Assembly (NCBI GenBank): GCA_947630415.1
Contig: CANRHM010000040.1
Coordinates: forward strand, 1 to 11,134
Direction of reading: 5' to 3'
Origin: an uncultured Bacilli bacterium
Lineage (GTDB): Bacteria; Bacillota_I; Bacilli_A; RF39; UBA660
Length of the DNA stretch: 11,134 bases
Below the pieces are notes generated by a model. That model was not told the origin of the DNA. It was given only the letters and a program-made list of their open reading frames with translations, and did no database searches. Shown here piece by piece: positions 1-6,447 of the stretch. The number at the start of each line of letters is the position of its first letter. Within the stretch, counting starts at the first letter, position 1. The translations under genes were made by a program, and so were the position numbers.

Positions 1-2080
1 CGTCTTCTTCTTTGACTTCAATGGCAGCTTCCATTAGGGCTCTTGTTTGCATCTTTGCAATTTCTGGATAAGTAACTGCTAAACGACATCCACGATGACC
101 CATCATAGGGTTAAATTCATGTAATTCAGCACATTTTGCTTTTAAATGTTCAACACTTACATTCATTTCTTCTGCTAAAGCTTTAATATCTCCTTCTTCG
201 GTAGGTAAGAACTCATGTAGAGGTGGATCTAAATAACGAACTGTCATTGGTAATCCTTTTAATTCCTTATACATCGTTTTAAAGTCACCTTTTTGGAACG
301 GAATTAATTCGTTTAATGCTGCTTCTCTTGCTTCCACCGTTTCAGATAGAATCATTTTTCTAATTTTTGGAATACGTTCTGGATCAAAGAACATATGCTC
401 TGTACGGCATAGTCCAATACCTTCAGCACCTAATTCAATGGCTTTCTTAGTATCAGTTGGATTATCGGCATTTGTTCTAACACGAAGTCTTCTATATTTA
501 TCAGCCCATTCCATAACACGACCAAATTCACCCGCAATGGTAGCATCTACGGTTGGAATTTCACCATCGTAGATATTACCTGTTGATCCATCGATTGAGA
601 TAACATCTCCTTCGTGGAAGACTTTACCACCTAGTGTAAATTCTTTCTTTGCTTCGTTCATTTGGATTTCACCGCATCCAGAAACACAGCAAGTACCCAT
701 TCCACGAGCAACAACAGCAGCATGTGAAGTCATTCCTCCACGAACCGTTAAGATTCCTTGGCTCGCTTTCATACCGGTAATATCTTCAGGAGAAGTTTCA
801 AGACGAACAAGAACAACTTTCTTACCATCTGCATGCCACTTTTCAGCATCTTCTGCCGTAAATACAACTTGACCACAAGCAGCACCAGGAGATGCTCCTA
901 AACCTTTACCAATTGGTTTTACTTCTTTCAATACTTTTTGATCAAATTGTGGGTGTAATAAGGTATCTAAGTTTCTTGGATCGATCATTAATACCGCTTC
1001 TTCTTCCGTACGCATTCCTTCATCAACTAAATCACAAGCAATTTTTAAAGCAGCTTGTGCAGTACGTTTTCCGTTTCTTGTCTGTAACATATAAAGTTTA
1101 CCATGTTCAACGGTAAATTCCATATCTTGCATGTCTTTATAATGTTCCTCTAGGGTCTTACAAACGTCTTTAAACTGAGCAAATGCTTCTGGGAATTTTT
1201 CTTCCATTTCGGCAATCTTCATTGGTGTACGAACACCTGCTACAACGTCTTCTCCTTGGGCATTCGTTAAGAATTCTCCAAATAAGCCTTTTTCTCCGGT
1301 CGCAGGATCTCTTGTGAAGGCAACTCCAGTACCACAATCGTCTCCCATGTTACCAAAAGCCATTGATTGAACATTGACCGCGGTTCCCCAAGAATAAGGT
1401 ATATCATTGTCTCGTCTATAAACATTTGCTCTTGGATTATCCCATGATCTAAATACGGCTTTAATAGCACCCATCAATTGTTCTTTTGGATCATCTGGGA
1501 AATCAGAGCCGATCTTACTCTTATATTCTGCTTTAAACTGGTTAGCTAATTCTTTTAAATCATCGGCATCAAGTTCTACATCTTGCGTAACCCCTTTTTT
1601 AGCTTTCATTTGGTCGATCAATTCTTCGAAGTATTTTTTACCTACTTCCATAACGACATCCGAGTACATTTGGATAAATCTTCTATAGCAATCCCATGCC
1701 CATCTTGGATTTTGACTCTTTTCAGCTAAAACATTAACTACATCTTCATTTAAACCTAAGTTAAGAATCGTATCCATCATACCTGGCATAGAAGCTCTAG
1801 CACCCGAACGAACAGATACTAATAATGGATTTTCTTTATCTCCAAACTTCTTACCTGTGATTTCTTCCATTTTAACAATGTACTCGTTAATTTGGCTTTG
1901 AATTTCAGGACTTATTTCTCTTCCATCTTCATAATACTTAGTACATGCTTCAGTCGTGATGGTAAATCCTTGTGGAACCGGTAATCCAATATTGGTCATT
2001 TCAGCTAAATTAGCTCCCTTTCCTCCAAGAAGCTCACGCATATCGGCATTTCCTTCTGTAAACAAATAAACGTATTTCAT
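1..2080 (-). CDS. ppdK: Pyruvate, phosphate dikinase (PPDK), 3' end cut by window
   Basis: Cytoplasmic enzyme that interconverts pyruvate + ATP + Pi and PEP + AMP + PPi. The frame is open from ATG at 2080 to the left edge (693 codons; the family is usually about 875 residues, so the C-terminal part of the PEP/pyruvate barrel is missing). Seen directly: the ATP-grasp start with GGKGANLAEM at residues 19-28 (Lys21), SVRSGARASMPGMMDT from residue 89 (Arg91), the phosphohistidine motif GGMTSHAAVVARG with His453, and GLCRTEHMFF with Arg559 in the barrel. These correspond to Lys22, Arg92, His455 and Arg561 of the Clostridium symbiosum enzyme. Thr451 would be the site modified by a PPDK regulatory protein, if one exists. 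AAAGGA lies 7 bases before the start. The gene has its own promoter (2122-2150), so it is probably a separate transcript. The active-site Cys near the C-terminus lies outside the window and cannot be checked. Confidence 0.97.
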   Translation of the reverse strand, partial: MKYVYLFTEGNADMRELLGGKGANLAEMTNIGLPVPQGFTITTEACTKYYEDGREISPEIQSQINEYIVKMEEITGKKFGDKENPLLVSVRSGARASMPGMMDTILNLGLNEDVVNVLAEKSQNPRWAWDCYRRFIQMYSDVVMEVGKKYFEELIDQMKAKKGVTQDVELDADDLKELANQFKAEYKSKIGSDFPDDPKEQLMGAIKAVFRSWDNPRANVYRRDNDIPYSWGTAVNVQSMAFGNMGDDCGTGVAFTRDPATGEKGLFGEFLTNAQGEDVVAGVRTPMKIAEMEEKFPEAFAQFKDVCKTLEEHYKDMQDMEFTVEHGKLYMLQTRNGKRTAQAALKIACDLVDEGMRTEEEAVLMIDPRNLDTLLHPQFDQKVLKEVKPIGKGLGASPGAACGQVVFTAEDAEKWHADGKKVVLVRLETSPEDITGMKASQGILTVRGGMTSHAAVVARGMGTCCVSGCGEIQMNEAKKEFTLGGKVFHEGDVISIDGSTGNIYDGEIPTVDATIAGEFGRVMEWADKYRRLRVRTNADNPTDTKKAIELGAEGIGLCRTEHMFFDPERIPKIRKMILSETVEAREAALNELIPFQKGDFKTMYKELKGLPMTVRYLDPPLHEFLPTEEGDIKALAEEMNVSVEHLKAKCAELHEFNPMMGHRGCRLAVTYPEIAKMQTRALMEAAIEVKEED

Positions 2081-2121
2081 TTTCTCATCCTTTCTTATTA
2101 AGCATACGCGCTTCATTACTT

Positions 2122-2150
2122 ATTATAATGAAAAAAGAATTAGGTGGCAA
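2122..2150 (-). promoter_or_regulatory. Sigma-A-type promoter of ppdK, -35 inside a terminator loop
   Basis: On the minus strand, TTGCCA (2150-2145), a 17-base spacer and a perfect TATAAT (2127-2122). Expected transcription start is near 2115, giving a leader of about 35 bases before the ppdK ATG at 2080. The -35 box is within the 7-base loop of the hairpin that terminates the upstream gene. Confidence 0.8.
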
Positions 2151-2161
2151 CTAATTCTTTT
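2131..2161 (-). terminator. Rho-independent terminator of the 177-residue ORF
   Basis: Perfect 11-bp inverted repeat: arm 2161-2151 (AAAAGAATTAG) and arm 2143-2133 (CTAATTCTTTT), with loop 2150-2144, ending in a run of six T (2136-2131) on the minus strand. It starts 28 bases after the stop codon of the upstream gene. The stem is A+T-rich, so it is likely less stable than a GC-rich terminator. Confidence 0.8.
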
Positions 2162-2189
2162 ACTTATTTACATTTCTTGACGAATAAAT

Positions 2190-2723
2190 TTACTTTTGCT
2201 TTGCTTTTCCTTTTGTATCTAAATCATAGTAACGGGAAGCATAGACTAACACTTGAACCATTTCAGAAGGGGTAGCTTTTCCTGGTGTAAAAGTAGATAA
2301 GGTCCCGTCTTGGACCATTTTAACCCTCATATCATCAAAACTCATCACTTTACTAATGACACAATTGGTAACATAATTTTTATTACTGATACATTCTACT
2401 TTTCCAATTTGTTCCCAAGTAGTATAGGAAGCATCTCCATGGTTACTAACTTCTTTAATGGCCACATAAGGAGAATCTACTCCTAAATATAGGGTTCCTG
2501 TTATATGCCTTAAAGTAGTGCAATAATAATTGGTAGCCGTAAAAAGGCCTACACAATTTTGGTCATAGGCACAAACAAAGACATTGCTTACATCTTTGAT
2601 ATTTTGATTTCCAACTTCTAATTTGTTATTAGGATTCATCTTATTATATAATGAAACAGCTTCATCAATGGCTTCTCTTAAAGCAGTTAAAACTTTTTGT
2701 GTTTTTTCAAAATCGTTCTCCAT
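2190..2723 (-). CDS. Hypothetical protein, 177 residues, family not recognised
   Basis: I do not recognise this protein. It is a predicted soluble polypeptide without signal peptide or membrane segment. The first 30 or so residues look helical and charged (MENDFEKTQKVLTALREAID), followed by a mixed region rich in aromatic, Cys and Val residues that looks like a beta-containing fold. Cysteines occur in VCAYDQNC, YYCTT, VECIS and TNCV, but not in a clear zinc-binding pattern. The end is Lys-rich. The start was put at ATG 2723 because GGAGG (2733-2729) lies 5 bases before it; a TTG 12 bases further upstream (2735) would overlap this binding site. The gene has its own consensus-like promoter and terminator and so appears monocistronic between tdk and ppdK. 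It is real by these signals, but its function is unknown. Confidence 0.85.
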   Translation of the reverse strand: MENDFEKTQKVLTALREAIDEAVSLYNKMNPNNKLEVGNQNIKDVSNVFVCAYDQNCVGLFTATNYYCTTLRHITGTLYLGVDSPYVAIKEVSNHGDASYTTWEQIGKVECISNKNYVTNCVISKVMSFDDMRVKMVQDGTLSTFTPGKATPSEMVQVLVYASRYYDLDTKGKAKQK

Positions 2724-2744
2724 ATATTCCTCCAAAGTGGTTAT

Positions 2745-2773
2745 ATCATAACGCTTTTAATTTGCTAAGTCAA
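2745..2773 (-). promoter_or_regulatory. Promoter of the 177-residue ORF
   Basis: TTGACT (2773-2768), 17-base spacer, TATGAT (2750-2745) on the minus strand. Predicted start near 2738 gives a leader of about 15 bases. The -35 box begins 3 bases after the T-tract of the tdk terminator. Confidence 0.75.
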
Positions 2774-2776
2774 TAG

Positions 2777-2815
2777 AAAAAGAGGCCAAGGGACTATTTC
2801 TTAAGGACTTTGGCC
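2777..2815 (-). terminator. Probable rho-independent terminator of tdk
   Basis: Minus-strand arms GGCCAA (2815-2810) and TTGGCC (2789-2784), followed after CTC by TTTTT (2781-2777). The loop is long (about 20 bases) and contains the tdk stop codon TAG (2796-2794). The core is GC-rich and followed by a T-tract, but the inner stem has mismatches, so confidence is moderate. Confidence 0.55.
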
Positions 2816-3381
2816 CTTTCTCTAAAATAACATTTAGGACAGTACGAAATATATTCGATTTCATCTTGGTTATCGATTTCAACTTGAGCTCCTTCTAAAA
2901 CCATCAAACCATTTTTAAATCTTCCAACCAAGGTAGCTCTTCTTCCACAATCGCATCTGGTCTCTAATTCTTCTAGAACATCGGCAATTTCCAAAAGACG
3001 TTTGCTTCCTGGGAAACTCTTCGTTCTAAAATCGGTTCGAAGGCCATAACACTCGACTTGAATATCAAGTTCACTTGCTACCTTTAATGCTTCATCTACT
3101 TGAAAAGGCACTAAGAACTGGGCTTCATCGATAAAAATACATTTTGTATTACGATACCCTTCTTTTACTAAATTAAAAAGCGATGTATCACTGGTAAGCA
3201 ATTGATCTACTTCCCTATTAATACCCAAACGAGACACCACTTTCTTATCTCCTTTGGTATCAATCGATGGTTTAAAGAGTGCTACTGGTACTCCTCTACT
3301 TTCATAGTTATGAATTCGCTGTAACACCAATGTGGATTTTCCACAATTCATCGATCCATAATAAAATTTTAATTCGGCCAT
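2794..3381 (-). CDS. tdk: Thymidine kinase (type II, zinc-binding)
   Basis: Phosphorylates thymidine to dTMP with ATP in the pyrimidine salvage pathway; cytoplasmic. The 195-residue length is typical of the family. Seen directly: P-loop GSMNCGKST at residues 9-17, Walker B and catalytic base in FIDEAQF (Asp85, Glu86), the substrate lasso region CYGLRTDFRTKSFPGS at 111-126, and a zinc site from C-x-C (Cys143, Cys145) and CPKC (Cys181, Cys184). The C-x-C spacing and the CYGLRTDFR segment resemble the E. coli enzyme more than the C-x-x-C form of many Firmicutes. The start is ATG 3381, with a GTGAGG Shine-Dalgarno-like site just upstream. The gene has a likely extended -10 promoter and its own terminator. 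It lies 74 bases after the xerC stop. Confidence 0.96.
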   Translation of the reverse strand: MAELKFYYGSMNCGKSTLVLQRIHNYESRGVPVALFKPSIDTKGDKKVVSRLGINREVDQLLTSDTSLFNLVKEGYRNTKCIFIDEAQFLVPFQVDEALKVASELDIQVECYGLRTDFRTKSFPGSKRLLEIADVLEELETRCDCGRRATLVGRFKNGLMVLEGAQVEIDNQDEIEYISYCPKCYFRERAKVLKK

Positions 3382-3403
3382 ACAACCTCACCCCACTATA
3401 AAG

Positions 3404-3412
3404 AGTATAACA
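3404..3412 (-). promoter_or_regulatory. Likely extended -10 promoter of tdk
   Basis: TGT followed by TATACT (TG at 3412-3411, -10 at 3409-3404) on the minus strand is a TGnTATAAT-type extended -10. No good -35 box lies 16-18 bases upstream. The predicted start near 3397 gives a leader of about 16 bases, matching the leader length of neighbouring genes. Confidence 0.5.
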
Positions 3413-3455
3413 AACCTCTTTTAGAAAAGAAAAGGGACTTTACATAAAAAGACAC

Positions 3456-4367
3456 TTATTTATGAGCTCTTGGATGACTCTTTAAATAAATGTCTTTTAA
3501 ATGATCGGAAGTAATATGGGTATAAATCCCTGTGGTAGAAAGGCTTTCATGTCCTAAAAGTTGTTGTACGGACAAAAGATCACACCCTTCATTTAATAAG
3601 TGGGTAGCAAAACTATGTCTTAACATATGGGGACTAATCTTTTTTTGTAAAGCGGTTTTATCAATAATTTCATTAAGTGCTTTTTGAACACTTCGAACAG
3701 ATAATTGTCCTCCATTTTGATTTAAAAACAAATAGGAAGAAGTCTTTCCTTTTAATAACAAAGGTCTTGCATCTTTTAGATAACGATTTAACTTTACTTC
3801 AGCATTTTGATTGTAATAAGCAATGCGCTCTTTTTTTCCTTTTCCTAAAATACGAATACGTCGATTCGAAAAATCAATGTCCTCCATTTTGATGTTTACC
3901 AGTTCTGATACTCTTATTCCCGTAGCATAAAGCAGTTCAATTAGAAGCATAGAACGAATATCTTGAGGTCGTTCTCCCAAATCTACATTTAATAAATCTT
4001 CCACTTCATTATAGTAGAAAAACTTAGGTAACCTTACTTCTTTCTTAGGCATTTTTAGAAGTGTAAAAACATTTTTATCGATGACATCTTCCATAATTAA
4101 ATAATTATAAAAACTGCGTAGACTACTCAAGTGTCTTGAAATACTCGTTGCTTTCATCTTTAATTTCTCACTCATGTAACGTTGATATTCACGTGCTTGT
4201 TCATATGTTATTTCCTTATAGTTGATACCATTCGATATTAAATAGGACTCATATTCTTTTAAATCATTTTTGTAACCATCGGCTGTCTTGATTGAATAGG
4301 AACGTTGATATTCAATATATTCTAGATAGGAAGCTAGTTCTATAATTTCATTCTTATTACTTGGCAT
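3456..4367 (-). CDS. xerC: Site-specific tyrosine recombinase, XerC/CodV type
   Basis: Predicted to cut and rejoin DNA at dif-like sites to resolve chromosome dimers, probably with a second Xer protein encoded elsewhere. The 303-residue length fits XerC/XerD (about 295-305). The N-terminal SAM-like core-binding domain covers residues 5-95 and the catalytic domain about 112-295. All catalytic residues are present: Arg152 (ATGIRVSEL), Lys176 (GKGKKER), His247 and Arg250 (HMLRHSFATHLL), His273 (LLGHESLSTT) and nucleophile Tyr282 (IYTH), spaced as in E. coli XerD. Start ATG 4367 is chosen because AAAGGA (4380-4375) lies 7 bases upstream; a GTG at 4391 lacks such a site. It overlaps the end of the preceding unknown gene by 11 bases and has no promoter of its own, so both are probably co-transcribed and coupled. 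Position downstream of topA matches Bacillus codV; an integrase of a mobile element is less likely. Confidence 0.92.
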   Translation of the reverse strand: MPSNKNEIIELASYLEYIEYQRSYSIKTADGYKNDLKEYESYLISNGINYKEITYEQAREYQRYMSEKLKMKATSISRHLSSLRSFYNYLIMEDVIDKNVFTLLKMPKKEVRLPKFFYYNEVEDLLNVDLGERPQDIRSMLLIELLYATGIRVSELVNIKMEDIDFSNRRIRILGKGKKERIAYYNQNAEVKLNRYLKDARPLLLKGKTSSYLFLNQNGGQLSVRSVQKALNEIIDKTALQKKISPHMLRHSFATHLLNEGCDLLSVQQLLGHESLSTTGIYTHITSDHLKDIYLKSHPRAHK

Positions 4368-5298
4368 GTGGATTTCCTTTAGGAGGAACACTATTCATAT
4401 TCAATTGTTCACTTCCATCGTAATAATAAAAACCAGATTCTACCTTAGGAGCGGCCTTTTTCTTTGACGTACGTTTGCTTTCTTTAGAAGTTGACTCAGG
4501 ATGATCAAAAGGATCTTTAACAAAATAAGGATCCCAATCTGGGTCATCATAGAAAGCATCTTCCTCTTCTACTTTAGGGGTGGGAATAAAAGGTTCAAAC
4601 GTATAATCTATCCCATTTTCTCTTATTAAACTATCTTGAATATCATTAAAGGCAATTTGATGCATCGGATAACGCTCACTATAATCTTTATAGAAGAAAT
4701 AAATTCCTCTAAACCGTTTATAATCGTCTTGTAAATATTGAACAATTCTTTTGCCAAGACGATCTTGTTCTTCTAAAATTTCTCTTTGTTCCGAATAATC
4801 ATCGGCAAAATTATAGAGAAAGTCCTTTACTTTATTCCGTAAAAACGAATCGATATAATTAGGTCTTTTATTCTCCTTTTGAATCGGATGCATCAATTCG
4901 GTTACAATACGACCATTGGCTTTTTTTAAATCGGTGATAAAGGAAGATAAAAATTTCTTAGTATAAGGGTCTTTTTTGGAAATCTCATTAGTTCCTTTTT
5001 GTAAGGCATGTGCTAAAAGATAATCTTCTTGATAGGCAACAGGAATAGCCTTAGGATGAGGATTACGAGTAGTAGGTTTGGTGCTAATAGAGACTTCTCC
5101 TTTTCCTTCGGTAATTAGATTTAAGTCTTTATACTTTTTTAATAAATCCTCTTTATTATCGAACTGCATGGTAAAATAATCCCAATCTGCTAAATAAGCA
5201 TTAGGACCTAGTACATGATCATGTTCATCCAATAAAGGTAAAAGGGTTACATACTTTCCTTTCCTATAAACTAGACATTGTAATCCTTTCGCTGCCAT
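4357..5298 (-). CDS. Hypothetical protein, 313 residues, with acidic and basic C-terminal stretches
   Basis: Not recognised. Predicted soluble, without signal peptide or membrane helix. Residues 1-60 look like a small alpha/beta unit beginning GLQCLVYRKGKYVTLLPLL. Residues 90-230 are helical and highly charged. Residues 242-268 are very acidic and aromatic (DAFYDDPDWDPYFVKDPFD), and 271-285 form a basic Ser/Lys linker (SKESKRTSKKKAAPK) before a short tail. A charged, likely disordered tail suggests binding to a nucleic acid or protein, but this is only inference. Start ATG 5298 follows AAGGTG (5309-5304) by 5 bases. An in-frame ATG at 5343 lies in the arm of the upstream gene's terminator and upstream of the promoter -10 box, so it cannot be used from this promoter. 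The gene leads a two-gene unit with xerC. Confidence 0.85.
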   Translation of the reverse strand: MAAKGLQCLVYRKGKYVTLLPLLDEHDHVLGPNAYLADWDYFTMQFDNKEDLLKKYKDLNLITEGKGEVSISTKPTTRNPHPKAIPVAYQEDYLLAHALQKGTNEISKKDPYTKKFLSSFITDLKKANGRIVTELMHPIQKENKRPNYIDSFLRNKVKDFLYNFADDYSEQREILEEQDRLGKRIVQYLQDDYKRFRGIYFFYKDYSERYPMHQIAFNDIQDSLIRENGIDYTFEPFIPTPKVEEEDAFYDDPDWDPYFVKDPFDHPESTSKESKRTSKKKAAPKVESGFYYYDGSEQLNMNSVPPKGNPHAK

Positions 5299-5317
5299 AT
5301 TTTCACCTTCTCCTTTT

Positions 5318-5347
5318 ATTATAATATAAATTAAAAAGTACATACAA
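5318..5347 (-). promoter_or_regulatory. Promoter of the 313-residue ORF and xerC
   Basis: TTGTAT (5347-5342), 18-base spacer, perfect TATAAT (5323-5318) on the minus strand. Predicted start near 5311 leaves a leader of only about 13 bases. The -35 box spans the loop and one arm of the preceding terminator hairpin. The -10 is perfect but the -35 is weak. Confidence 0.65.
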
Positions 5348-5360
5348 GAGATGTACTTTT
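5333..5360 (-). terminator. Terminator of the DUF6273-like gene
   Basis: Perfect 10-bp inverted repeat: arm 5360-5351 (AAAAGTACAT) and arm 5343-5334 (ATGTACTTTT), 7-base loop, ending in five T (5337-5333) on the minus strand, four of which also pair in the stem. It is 22 bases after the stop codon at 5383. It is AT-rich and almost symmetrical, so it could act on either strand. Confidence 0.7.
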
Positions 5361-5382
5361 GTTTTAAATACAGTTTACACTT

Positions 5383-6372
5383 TTACTTCTTTATTTTTTG
5401 AAAGCAAGGCTCCAATTCCTCTTCTACTCTAGTAAGATGGTAAAGCAAATGATTGACGGCTTCTTCCTGTTCAGGAATTGCTTGTCTTAAGAGACGTAAG
5501 CGTTCTTTAATCAAAACTAACCTTTTATCTGGGGTAAGTGTTTCGTCCTTTACAATAAAAGGAACTAACTTTTCTTTTTCTTTTTCTTTTTTGTTGGAAT
5601 CCCAAAGACGAAGATCATTTCGCCAATAAATATCTATATATTCCTTAACAAGCGATTCATCATAACTCTTAAGAAATTTGGCTTTTCCCATTGGAAACCC
5701 AGATAACAATCCTTTTTTAGCAATTAAAAGTCTATTTTTCTCATCTACAATCCATTCCACGGGTTCTACTTTAAACCAATAGGGATGGCTCCAATAATCA
5801 TTTTCATTATAACGATAAAGTACTGGGGGAACATGATAATGATCCAATCGAACATATTCTTCTCCTTCGAACAAAACAGTACCTGCTAACTTAGAAGTCA
5901 CGTAATCACTTTCCAAAGGATAGATATTAAAACTGTAACAATATACAGCATCACAAAATCCTATGTCTTCCTGTTCTTGATGGCTTAAACGATCTATATA
6001 AGTTAAAGTATCACTTTTTTTAGAACCTACAAAAGTTTGAGGAAACCTGCCTAAAAATACTGTTTTCTTCCCTTTTGCAAGCTGATCAAAAAGCGTATCA
6101 CTAAGTTTTACTACGGGACGAATACAAGGATAATTTGCAGTGATTGGAACCTTTACGATTTGAGCCGTATTATCAATCGTTAACATATTCTTTTTGGAAA
6201 GAGTAGATTGATCTGTCCAACAAGAAGTTACACTTGTAATTAAAGGATGACATCCTGTATATCGTGCTAAATCGGAAAGTTGTGTTCTCCTTATATCAGG
6301 ATCACTGAAAACAGATTCAGCATCTTTAAGTAACCATCCAGGAATAACACTGATTTCAAAATCATTTGTCAT
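5383..6372 (-). CDS. Uncharacterised protein with DUF6273-like motifs
   Basis: Function unknown. The 329-residue product has no signal peptide or membrane segment. Residues 83-115 (IRPVVKLSDTL, then KTVFLGRFPQTFVG) and 187-225 (YWFKVEPVEWIVD, then LLIAKKGLLSGFPM) match my recollection of a pattern common in Firmicutes: a G-R/Y-x-PQ strand, later a V-E-P-V/I-E/K-W strand, then a hydrophobic L-L-hydrophobic segment. This is the pattern annotated as DUF6273; the assignment is from memory, not a search. The C-terminal third (260-329) is charged and probably helical or coiled, starting with an alternating Lys/Glu run. Start ATG 6372 follows AAGGAGG (6385-6379) by 6 bases, a near-perfect binding site, and a perfect promoter precedes it, so strong expression is likely. 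It stands between topA and xerC, where Bacillus has trmFO. Confidence 0.82.
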   Translation of the reverse strand: MTNDFEISVIPGWLLKDAESVFSDPDIRRTQLSDLARYTGCHPLITSVTSCWTDQSTLSKKNMLTIDNTAQIVKVPITANYPCIRPVVKLSDTLFDQLAKGKKTVFLGRFPQTFVGSKKSDTLTYIDRLSHQEQEDIGFCDAVYCYSFNIYPLESDYVTSKLAGTVLFEGEEYVRLDHYHVPPVLYRYNENDYWSHPYWFKVEPVEWIVDEKNRLLIAKKGLLSGFPMGKAKFLKSYDESLVKEYIDIYWRNDLRLWDSNKKEKEKEKLVPFIVKDETLTPDKRLVLIKERLRLLRQAIPEQEEAVNHLLYHLTRVEEELEPCFQKIKK

Positions 6373-6394
6373 AGGGCCCCTCCTTTTTTTCCTT

Positions 6395-6422
6395 ATTATA
6401 GAACAAAAACTTTTTTTGTCAA
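6395..6422 (-). promoter_or_regulatory. Perfect-consensus promoter of the DUF6273-like gene
   Basis: TTGACA (6422-6417), 16-base spacer, TATAAT (6400-6395) on the minus strand; both boxes match consensus at every base. Predicted start near 6388 gives a leader of about 16 bases holding AAGGAGG. The -35 box begins 2 bases after the topA terminator T-tract. Confidence 0.88.
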
Positions 6423-6424
6423 AC

Positions 6425-6447
6425 AAAAAAGGCTTTACGCCTCTTTT
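6425..6447 (-). terminator. Rho-independent terminator of topA
   Basis: Minus-strand arms AAAAGAGGC (6447-6439) and GCCTTTTTT (6433-6425) form nine pairs, one of them G-U, with the 5-base loop 6438-6434. The T-tract forms part of the second arm. The topA stop codon TAA (6437-6435) is in the loop, so the hairpin is built from the last coding bases. Confidence 0.75.

Noticed and set aside
892..1116. Plus-strand open frame of 74 codons
   Set aside because: It lies wholly inside ppdK on the other strand and its product is a leucine-rich translation of antisense codons with no family features or binding site.
1267..1470. Minus-strand open frame of 67 codons
   Set aside because: It is an alternative frame inside ppdK, whose own frame is intact across it and shows conserved PPDK sequence.
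2085..2105. Seven-codon upstream frame (ATG...TGA) in the ppdK leader
   Set aside because: No Shine-Dalgarno site precedes it, and a frame this short arises easily by chance; nothing supports a leader peptide.
3413..3455. Possible terminator between xerC and tdk
   Set aside because: Only short AT-rich pairings (four to six bases) can be made and no T-tract follows any of them.
3677..3892. Plus-strand open frame of 71 codons
   Set aside because: Antisense shadow of the xerC catalytic domain; no ribosome binding site or recognisable product.
3456..4367. Tyrosine recombinase as integrase of a mobile element
   Set aside because: Length, catalytic spacing and position after topA fit chromosomal XerC/CodV; no attachment repeats, excisionase or phage genes are nearby.
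5299..5343. Upstream ATG start for the 313-residue protein
   Set aside because: The ATG is in the terminator arm and upstream of the -10 box, with no binding site; ATG 5298 has both promoter and AAGGTG.
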